Origin: Ascidia mentula
Taxonomy: Eukaryota; Chordata; Ascidiacea; Phlebobranchia; Ascidiidae
Direction: 5' to 3'
Assembly: GCA_947561715.1 (NCBI GenBank)
Contig: OX387198.1
Coordinates: 17,112,001-17,176,000, forward strand
Length of the DNA stretch: 64,000 nucleotides
Each line of letters opens with the position of its first letter. The first letter of the stretch is position 1. Of the stretch, positions 49,983-60,500 are shown piece after piece. The notes under the pieces were generated by a model. The model was given only the letters and a program-made list of their open reading frames with translations, did not search any database and was not told the origin of the DNA. A program made the translations under genes and the position numbers.

Positions 49983-52900
49983 ATGAGGATTTTGATTGTC
50001 TTGGCGCTATTTCTCGGCGTAACTTGTAAGTATTTGTCTCCCAAGAATATCGAAAGTCTTGTTAATCAGGGCGGATACTCAGGCATCTCCAACGACTAAA
50101 AATGATTTTGTAGACGCAGAAGTTGTGACGTCGGTCACAGTTTCAAAAGCAAGCGTTATTTCTTCCACTGGATCAACGGTTACGCTTCCATGCAGCTTCG
50201 ACATGTACCCCGATGAAGATCAACCCCCTATTATTTACTGGATCAAGGTAAATAGCAGGGATTTAGATTCATGGCAAATTTAATCCTAACATTAAAGACA
50301 TTTTTCTCGAAAGTCTGATGATATCCACATCATGCATCGTTGGCGGTGGTTTATGATGTTGCCGAATATTCAGTTTGGGCTAAAGTCCGCCTTGATCTTT
50401 ACACGTTTATTTGAGTATGGGTCATGAAAAGTCTTTAGTTTTGTGCTCTGCACAAAGATAGCCACTGTTTCGACCTGTAAGGCCTTATCAGTGCAGCTTG
50501 GGGTGACTATGGACGACCTTGCCGACCGGCTGTAATTGTTTACTATACCTATTAATCACAGTTCATCATTGACCAACTAATTTCTGTTTTATGTACACTG
50601 TGGACGCAAAAAATATCCTGCAGCCCGAACTTGCATTGGGGGCCATAAAAATCCACAAAAAAGATAAAAAATACAAAATTCACAGTATTTAAACTAAAGT
50701 CTATTCACGACCTAATTATATTTTTGTCCAACTTTTATACTAAATTCAGGGAGTCAGCGTGGATGATCCCAACGCTGTCGTGATCTTCAAGGGATACAAA
50801 TACTGGAACGAAACTTTGGGAGAATACAGACAGTTCTTCGGTGATTACGAAACTAGAGCAACAGTTACTGACTTGGAGGTATTTGAACGAAAGTCGTTGA
50901 CTGGGCAATAACTGAAAAGCACTTTTCAGATCCCATCTCTAAAACTGAGTGGGTTAACAGCAGCTGATGAGGGAAGGTATTGGTGCATGGTGGCAGAATG
51001 GTCAGGACGCCAACAAGAAGGAACTGACGCCGATTCAATTGCTCTCATGATCGATAGTAAGTTGATTTCTGTAGAAAAAATGCTGACATTGGGCATTGGT
51101 GAATGTTGTACACCTTTCTAAAGTGTTGCAAAACTCCTTTTTCAAATTGGACTATTTTTGATCTGAAGTGCATGTTTATTATTACACAGGTTCCAAAGCC
51201 TACGTCGACACCAACATTCTCAAAAACGTAAGCGTTCCACAAGGAAACGCTATAAGCATGTCATGCTCCAGGTCTGGTTCTATTGACACAATCACTTGGT
51301 ACGAAGGACCCTTCCACCGATCTGACAGCGAGAATTTCACCCACACCGAGGTAAAGGCGCTCAAAATACATTGTGACACGTACGGCATCACAGTCGTAAT
51401 CTTGTATTTTCACAGTTAAAGTGTTTAATCTCCAAAATATCTGGTCAATCTGTTTGTTTTTTTTTTGCTTACCCAACCAGATACCTTTAAACCACACGTT
51501 CACACTAACATATTCTACGCCACAAAAACATGAAAATAGGAGAACTCAAGCTAAGAACCTGTCCCGGTATTCTTGTCGGTTTCTTTTCACACTTATGACA
51601 AAAACAAATAACCACCAGTTATCAAATTCTTCTGGTGAAAGTTTTCTTCAAACTATGTTAATTACTCATATTTTAGATAGGTCAATATGACAAAGTCGGG
51701 GCTTACTACAGCTACAACCACTGTGACGGAGGGGTCTGTGGAACTGGAACCACAATGGAACCAACATTCACAAACTTCAACATTAATTCGGCCGGAACTC
51801 TTACTATCACCAATGCTGATATCAATAACTCTGGAAGGTTGAATATATTTTTGAACTTACTCCATAGGGTCCATATACATTTCAACAAATTGATTTTGAG
51901 ATATATTATCGTATAACTCACCGTGGGCAACCTTTCTGGCTGGCGTGCCAAATTTAACAGACCACAGGCCACATAAGTAAAAGCGGACAATGATTTTCAA
52001 TCCTGTAACCGAAAGACAAAAAAATGTCCAAATAAATTACGTTAAACGGCAGTATATAAACATGTCATGTATCTTTGGTTGTTTTTTAATTCAAGCCTTC
52101 TTTATATTAGTAATTACTAGGAATGACTTAAATTATTGCACAATCATCCGACATACTGATTTAAAGAATATATATATTTCGCCCTTACAGCACCGTCAGT
52201 ATTCTAAAAACAACAAACCTAAAACAATAGCAAACATTAGGATTGAAATGAAACGCACGCATCCAAACTTGCATATACTTTTTTTATATTTCTGTATTGT
52301 TGTAATTATTACTTCTGTAAACGTAATATGAACTCACATTGTAAAACAGGTATTGGTGTGAAGCGTCACGTCACAATGGTGTTAACATGGAACTGCAAAC
52401 ATGCCGTTCTTCTTCCCAACTCACTGTAACAGGTTTGAAAATAAGAATTTTTTATTTGGCACGGGTTTGATTTAGGCAATTTTTTTACCTTATGCACGTA
52501 ATATAACTCTTAACATGCGATCTTAAATAACAATTCGTCTTAGCATTGACTGTAATGTCTAAAGTAAAATTGTAAACAAGCCAGTTCAATTTGAAGATTT
52601 GTTATTTAGGCAAACTACATGCGGACAGCATAAATATCTTATTATTTATAGGATACACGTTCGATTGTTCAAACCAGGCACCAGGTCTGTATCCTGACCC
52701 TGAAGATTGTTCCATGTATTACGAGTGTGTGTCGGGAAACCCAATAACTTACCACAGATCTTGTGGTTACGACGGATTGGTTTTTGATCCCGCCAACGAT
52801 TATTGTGACTGGGCTGCGAACGTTGCGCCACCATGCGGAGTAAGTATTTGATATTTTTGCCAGTGTTTTCAGAAAAATAAAACGCGACAATTTGGGGCTA

Positions 52901-53074
52901 AAACCCGCAAACATGACTTTAGTAAAAACGTGAGATCATATTTATAGATTTAAATATTATGTCAAATTACATAACAATTTTATGATGAAATATTTGATTT
53001 TAAAACATCGCACATAAAAAAAACGAAGTTGCTTTGCTTAAAATATTGTTGTTTTTCAGACAAACATCGTATAA
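49983..53074 (+). CDS. Variable-region-containing chitin-binding protein (VCBP), gene 1
   Basis: Secreted immune-type protein; protochordate VCBPs are made in the gut, bind chitin and interact with bacteria. Nine coding exons: 49983-50025, 50114-50247, 50750-50878, 50930-51056, 51190-51350, 51677-51837, 52350-52432, 52652-52839 and 53060-53074. All are GT-AG and in phase, giving 346 residues. Residues 1-14 form the signal-peptide core. V domain 1 (15-144) has C41, W57 and DEGRYWC (C121). V domain 2 (145-279) has C170, W181 and SGRYWC (C255), plus extra cysteines in the HCDGGVCG loop and near its end. The chitin-binding type-2 domain (280-342) has six cysteines. The last exon adds only TNIV. 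AATAAA at 53150-53155. No membrane anchor. Confidence 0.95.
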
Positions 53075-54395
53075 AGACATTAAGGAAGAACGATTTAAAC
53101 TCAAAACTTCAAAATAATTTCTTCGGTGCCGAATCACAATTTACAATTGAATAAAATTCGTTGCTCGCATATGCTATGACTTGAAAGCTAAACAAGCAAT
53201 GAGGGCAGCATATTCTTTTATTGGCGGCTTTTGTTCATAAAAAAAAGAAAATTCCAGTTAGGATTTAGTGGAATTAGTACCAATGCATAGGATCATTTGG
53301 CAAACCAAACATTGAATAAAACACTTAAAGATGAAGTGTATTCATTCATTCATTAATTGGTTTATTCTTGCCCAAATACGACAATCAGTATTTCAGTAAT
53401 TAAAAGAGATGAGATGGAGAATGTTAGAGTGTGGGCAGGGAGACGATGGAATAACCTCAGGTTTCTGTGCCAAGCGTCACCTAATTACTTAAACAACACA
53501 AGATAAAAAATATATAAAGATGAATACTAAAATTGTACAAAAAAGGAATTCTTATTTTGTGTAAGTAGGCTTTTTAGATTCCGCAAACAAATACTAAACA
53601 AAGCAAGTAAACCTTTTTTGACAGGAGGAAATCCATGGCCAGGTTTTATGACGTCCCAATTTTAAGTATTTTTTTAAAATAATAGGCCCCCTCGACTAAA
53701 TGAATCTTCTAAAAAATCTTCTGTTGCTTGGACGTCGGTGCGTAGATTACGTGGCGTGTTTTTGAGGTAAGATATGTGTAAGTTCAGCATTGGCATTCAC
53801 AAAAGAGTAAAATAGGTAATTTAAAGTTTTAATGAAAAGGGCAATGAAGTCAAGGAGTCATTCTGTTGTGCCTTTACATACGTCAAAATGGGGGGAGATA
53901 AATAGTATTTTTGTATAACCGTATCTCTTGCTTCGTTTAAATAAGGAAATTATCTTTACCTCGCCTAACGCACGCACAAAATATCATTTCGGAAAAATTT
54001 CTTCAAGTCGGGCAACAGTAGACGTTGCGTTCCGAGATCCTGTATAGGCCAAGTATGTCAGACCAACAATTTCATAACACAAAAATAACCAAATGATGCG
54101 AATTTAAAACCCCTCTATAACACAAAAATTGAAAGACGATCAAGGTCTAATTCAAGCAAAATACGAATTTGACTTTTAACAAGTCACACGTAAAGCAATT
54201 TACACTCACGTTTTGCAGGCTTATTACGTCATGCTGGCGTACCAAAGTACAAACGCAATTACCGTCTGCTTTTGTTCCGCAAACTTTGTTTGAACTTTAA
54301 ACTGACGAAATATGTACTTGAAGTTGGTACTAAGTGTGGGAAAACACACATATGCTCGTCGGTGCGAATGAAAACGGATGTCGTTATTCAGCGCT
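53075..54395. other. Intergenic between the two VCBP genes
   Basis: Contains the 3' UTR of gene 1 and the promoter region of gene 2. A GTTGCTTGGACGT...GCGT segment at about 53720 resembles one inside the LTR element at about 22196. No gene recognised. Confidence 0.4.
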
Positions 54396-54402
54396 TATAA
54401 TA
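54396..54402 (+). promoter_or_regulatory. TATA-like box of VCBP gene 2
   Basis: TATAATA in a position matching the TATAAAA of gene 1, about 130 bp before the ATG. A 5' UTR acceptor (ATTTCAG at 54484-54490) follows. Confidence 0.4.
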
Positions 54403-54530
54403 GCACCCTTTCAACCATCAGGTGTTATCAATGCAGTATACTGCTGGAAAAATAAAGGTTTGAGATAAACGTAATTGAATTATATTTCAGGATTTTAAGT
54501 ACGCTGGTGTTAATACAACTGCTGGGAACT

Positions 54531-57500
54531 ATGAGAATTTTGATTGTCCTTGCACTATTTCTTGGCGTAACATGTAAGTACATTTCTAAAAAAAATAATT
54601 TTGTAAGGGTAGATAATCAGGCATTTCCGACAATGGTGATAACTGTCTTGTCAGACTTTACTAATTTATGTGAGTCTGCAAGTCAGCGCCAACATATTAG
54701 ATTTAATGACAACAGTGTTTAAAGAGTTTTTTTAACTTGTTTTTGTTACACGACGACAAAACTGTTTTTCAGACGCTAAAGTTGTGACGTCGGTCACAGT
54801 TTCATCGCGATACATTCTCTCTTCCACCGGATCGACGGTTACGCTTCCATGCAGCTTCGACATGCAACCCACCCAAGAACAGCCCCCAACTATTTATTGG
54901 ATAAAGGTGTAACGTAGTAATTGAATTCGGTTTAAAGATTGCCGATTTCCAGAATTGAGATTATCTGTATGGAACATTGCAAAAAGTGACATGTTTTTTT
55001 TTTCATTAAGGGCATCGACTTAATGCATCAGGCATTAGTTAGCGGTAGTTGTAAATAAATATTGCCCGTGGAAATCAATACAGGATTGCACCAATGTATA
55101 AGGACCCCAAAACACCTTTCTATAATTATACCTAATTTGTAATTTCGTGATGATCTTCACGATAGTCGATATATCAAAAAAAATGGCAGACCGACCGTAA
55201 TCTTCTTGTGAATTTACTGATGTTAATGCTCACATTTCATTTGATAAAATTCAGGGAATCAGCGTGGATGATCCCAACGCTGTCATGATCTTCAAGGGAT
55301 ACAAATACTGGAACGAAACTTTAGGTGATAACAGACAGTTCTTCGGTGATTATGGAACTAGAGCAACTGTTGCTGACTTGGAGGTGATTAAACTCAAAAA
55401 TAGGTTAACCGAAGAAACCGGTTTGGCAATAACTGAAAAGCACTTTTTCAGATCCCATCTCTTGAACTGAGTGGATTAACAGCAGCTGATGAGGGAAGGT
55501 ATTGGTGCATGGTGGCAGAATGGTCAGGACGCCAACAAGAAGGAACTGATGCAGATTCAGTTGCTCTTATGATCGATAGTAAGTTGATTTAGGTGGGGAA
55601 AAACACCGAAACAATAGTTAACAAGATAGGAAATGGTGCTGAGCTAAAAGTATTTCAAAATCTGCAGCGAAAATAAAATAACTTTGAACTTTTTTTCGCT
55701 TTTCGCCAAATTTCGCCTAATCGCGTCTTCTCGTGGATTATTTTTAAAGTTTTGTTATTTATTACACAGGTTCCAAATCCTACGTCGACACCAACATCCT
55801 CAAAGACGTAAGCGTTCCACAAGGAAACGCTATAAGCATGCCATGCTCCAGGGTTGGTTCTATTGACACATATACTTGGTACGAAGGACCCTTCTACCGA
55901 TCTGACAGCGATAATTTCACCCTTACAGAGGTAAATTACTTAGAAACGTATATCTTGCTGTTGTCTACAAAAAACACAAATCGGCTCAAGAAAGTAACAA
56001 GTTTATTCTCAAATGATGAGATTTCGTTTCCGTTCCGTTTGATTAAAACTTCAAGCATTGACTTTATCAGAACACACCTGTATTTACTATGGTTACACAT
56101 ATTATAGATCGGTCAGTATGACAAAGTCGGGGCTTACTACAGCTACAACCACTGTGAGGGAGGGGTCTGTGGAACTGGAACCACAATGGAACCAACATTC
56201 ACAAACTTCAACATTAATTCGGCCGGAACTCTTACTATCACCAATGCTGATGTCAGTAACAATGGAAGGTAAATTTTGAAAGGTTTCTCCAAATGTCCAA
56301 TTTGCTGTTTAATTTCATCAAAATAATTGGCTGTTAAACACGTTTTCCGCTTTTCAAAGTGATCTTAAAAATACTATTTTAGGCTTTCTAATCCACTACA
56401 GTTTAAATCCAGTCCCAGTTTTCAGAATATCTTTCCTGTTTCTCTCACTAAGATTCCCTAAATTCATGAAACCATTTTAATAACGCAGTAATATTTCATG
56501 CAATGGCATGATTGGCAGGATCGCCGCCCAGTTGGTAGAGCGTTGGGCCTGGTTAGCCCAGAGTCGTGAGTTCAAACTCCACCGGGAGCTTGATTTTTCA
56601 GATCTCGCTCCGACTAGTCAGGAAAAAATTGCTGATCCAGCTAGGTTGCAATGCCCGAGCTGCCAAGCCTGCAAACCTACCATTTTAATATGTTCAAATC
56701 GTTGCTTACATCTTTGTCATCAAAATTAGTGTAATTGTTACAGATATTGGTGTGAAGCGTCACGTCACAATGGTGTTAACATGGAACTGCAAACCTGCCG
56801 CTCTTCTGCCCAACTCTCTGTAACAGGTTTGAAAAATATTTGTTATTTGTGTATTTATTTGATTTATTGTATGAAGGAATTAGCCAATTTGTTACTGAAA
56901 TACGCAGACATCTTTCAGAATTTTTCTCTACAAAACTATTGTCCGATGTTTGCTAATAAAACGATCAAAGAACTTGGTAGACAAACTTTTTAAGTTTAGC
57001 ACGTGTTGATTCGATTTTTAATCAGTAGTTAGATTACAAAAATTGACTTGCTGCACTGTTAAAAATTTTCGTAATATTTACTTGAAACGTAACAGTTTTG
57101 TATTTACGGCATGGGAACGTAAACTAGATTTACGGAAAATTTCCGTATAATTATGTTGGTTTACGGAAAACATGCCGTAAATATGCCGTAAGTTGCTTTT
57201 CACAACTGATAGAACAATGTAACTATATATGTATGGGATGTATATGGCTTGTTAAAAGGTGATATTTCGTGCCAAATGGCATGTTACGTAAATTATCCCA
57301 TTCAGCTTGTGACAAACTACGTAATATTATATATTGTTTGTTAAGTTTCTTAACCGTCTGATATAATAAAGTTCTGCTGCCTTCTTCGCTATAACGAGTT
57401 AGTCTATAACGGCTACTACGCATGCGCAAGTTGCCTCGTGGCGAAGCCGAGAGTTGCATCATTCGCGTGCAACATGTTTTTAGTTGCTATAGATTATGTA

Positions 57501-60500
57501 TTGTAGCGATAGAGCAAGTAGCATTAATTGAATAATTACAAATTAATAATGTTTGTTTGGGTTAAGATTTCGTTCTGCTATTTAGTGTAGGGTAAGAATG
57601 GTCTCCTTGGCCTGTGATTTGCAATTTTGCAAAAAAATGTTTAACACGTGGGAGGAGAAAATGAAAGATTACAAAAACCACATCCGTCAAGGATTTGAAA
57701 TGAAATGCCCCGTGGAAAGTTGCAACAAAACTTATTCAGTTGTGTCCTCGTTTTCGTCTCATTTTTCTCGTTGCCACGACGGACTGCAGAAAAAGGCACA
57801 CGAAACAGATCAGGAAACTTTAACTGAGGAGGTTAATTGTACTCCGTTAGAAACTGAAGAGCAAAGAAGTGTTACATCGCAGATTAACAAAGACTGGGAA
57901 AAAGATGTTTTGCTGTTTCATTTTATGCTTCAATATAAATATTTGGTACCAATTCAAACTGTTGATAAAATAATTGTGTATTGGAAACAGTTGCTATCAA
58001 AGTACACTTCTCAGATATATTTTCAGCTTGAGTCCATTTTGAAAGATGAAAATGTTTGTACTGATATATCTAGCAAAATACTAGATGATCTCAAAAAGCA
58101 GGATTCGCTGAACAGTTTTTTGGATTCTGCCAATTTTGGCTCATCTTATCTAAGAGAACAACAGTTTTTGCAGAAGTTTAATTATGTTCCTCCAATTGAA
58201 CTAAATTTGGGGCACTCAGCAAATTTCAATTTTCAATATATATCAGTTCTGGACACTTTGAAAACATTTCTTAAGGATGAAAAAGTTAAGCAACAATTTT
58301 TGAACCCCTTGGTACACTTTGAAGGTTTTCATGACTTTTCAGATGGAAAAATATTTCAGTCAAATCCACTTTTTCAAAATGACAGATATTCACTAAAAAT
58401 CATTTTATACCAAGATGCATTTGAAATTGTCAATCCTTTGGGTTCCGCCAAACGAAAGCACAAGATTTTGGCTGTGTATTATACCCTGCAGAATTTGTAT
58501 CCATGTAACCGATCAAAAATAGATTGTTTTCAATTGGTTTTATTGTGCAAAGAGGCCAATGTTAATGAGGAAAACAAAAGCATGTTATTTAAACCATTGC
58601 TTGATGACTTAAAAACTTTGGAGACCACTGGTATTGATGTTGGTGTTGGGTTTAATGTGCGTGGCAGCCTGTTATGTGTATGTGGTGACAATCTAGGAAG
58701 TCACTGGCTTGGTGGTTTTACAACAAACTTTAGTTCCTCCACCTATTTTTGTAGATATTGTACCATAACTCGTACAGAGTTTTCCACAGACCATGCATGT
58801 ACAAAAACACTTTACACTAAATCAATATATGACAATTTGCACATGGAAAATAGTAACGGATTGAAGGGAAGCATTTTGAATGACATGCAGTATTTTCATG
58901 TTGCTTCCCCTGGTTTGCCCCCATGTACAGCTCATGATGTTTTTGAAGGTGTTGTACAGTATGACCTAATGCTTTACATTGCATATTTTGTAAAACATAA
59001 ATGGTTTACTTTGGATTTTTTAAATGGCAGAATACAGTCGTTTAAATTCAACGCCCTGGATGCCCTTTCAAAACCAGTAAAATTATCTTCTGTCGGCAAA
59101 CGTTTGATAGGAAATGCATCACAAAACTGGTGTATGCTAAGAATGTTTCCCCTACTGATTTTTGATAAAATTGTTGACACAGAGAATGCAATTTGGAAAC
59201 TTGTTATGTGCTTGCGTTCTATTGTTCAGATAATTGTGTCTTGTCATTTAGATGTAAATGCCGTATGCCATTTAGATTCTTTAATATCTGAATATTTGGA
59301 ATACAGAACACATTTTTTTCCCAAAGTGCCTTTACGCCCCAAGCATCATTACTTACAACATTACCCTTGGACTATTTTGCAATTTGGCCCAATTTGTTAT
59401 ACATCCACATTGCGATTCGAAAGTAAACACTCTTATTTTAAAAATGTAATCCGTCATTCCAAAAATTTCATCAACGTATGTTATTCTTTGGCACACAGTC
59501 ACCAATTGTTGCAGTCATGCCTGCTTGAGACTGGCTATTTTGACTCAAATGTTGAGATAATTAATAGAAATGTTACGTTTTCCTCTGAAATTGTAAATAA
59601 TATAAAGTTGGGTGGATATAATATTTTACATTGCACATTGGGTAAATCAGTGAAAGTTGAAAATATTTTGTTTGAAATTGGCATGTATGTGATTATGTCA
59701 AAACATGATTTAAATTTGTATGTTGGCTGCATACTTGCTATGTTTATTTTTGAAAGTAAAGTGATGTATGTTGTTCGAAAATATTGTTCTAACTTTTATC
59801 CCCAGTATGGTGTACATCATTTAATCGCAAAACCTTGTTGTGTGGAATGTGTCGCATTTGAAAACCTTGCTTGCAAGTTTCCTTTTTACGTTTACCACAT
59901 TGATGGGCGAAAGCTCTTTGTGTTAAAGCAAACTGTTCTTTAATTTTTGGAAGAGTTAAGTGCAAATTAAAAAAAAAACGATGAATGCAACTTTACTGAA
60001 GATACTTCCTGAACTTGGCAAAGATGCCACTTTGCTTGAAAAATGTTCTACATTTTTGGAAAATCTTGGTGTGCTAAAATTGCAGGATTTTGAACATGTT
60101 GAACTGGCAGACTTGCTTGGCCAATTTAATATTGTTCAGGCCAGAAAATTAATTAAAGCTGGAAATAATCTGGGTGAGTTTGATTGTTGTTGGCTGTATA
60201 TATACATACATGAAAATTAATTTACTAAAACTTTTTTCAGAAACATGTTCAGAAACTTCTACCGAACCATGCTCATCAGAAGGAAGCTGTGATGATTGGC
60301 AGTGGGTGTATGACTTTAAAGTGCCTTGGAAAAAATGCTCACCTCTTCTTATGAGTATTTTGGAAAACAAAGAAATTCCCAACCATAACCAAACTAGAGA
60401 ACTTATACATGCTTGCATCGATGATGTTATGAAAGTAAGCAAAATTAATTGGGCAGTAATAATGTTCATTAACATGGTAAAGTAGTTTGAACAACCATGT

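Noticed and set aside
57598..59943. The 781-residue zinc-finger protein as a host gene nested in VCBP gene 2
   Set aside because: It lies between CACTG termini with subterminal repeats and has transposase motif blocks.
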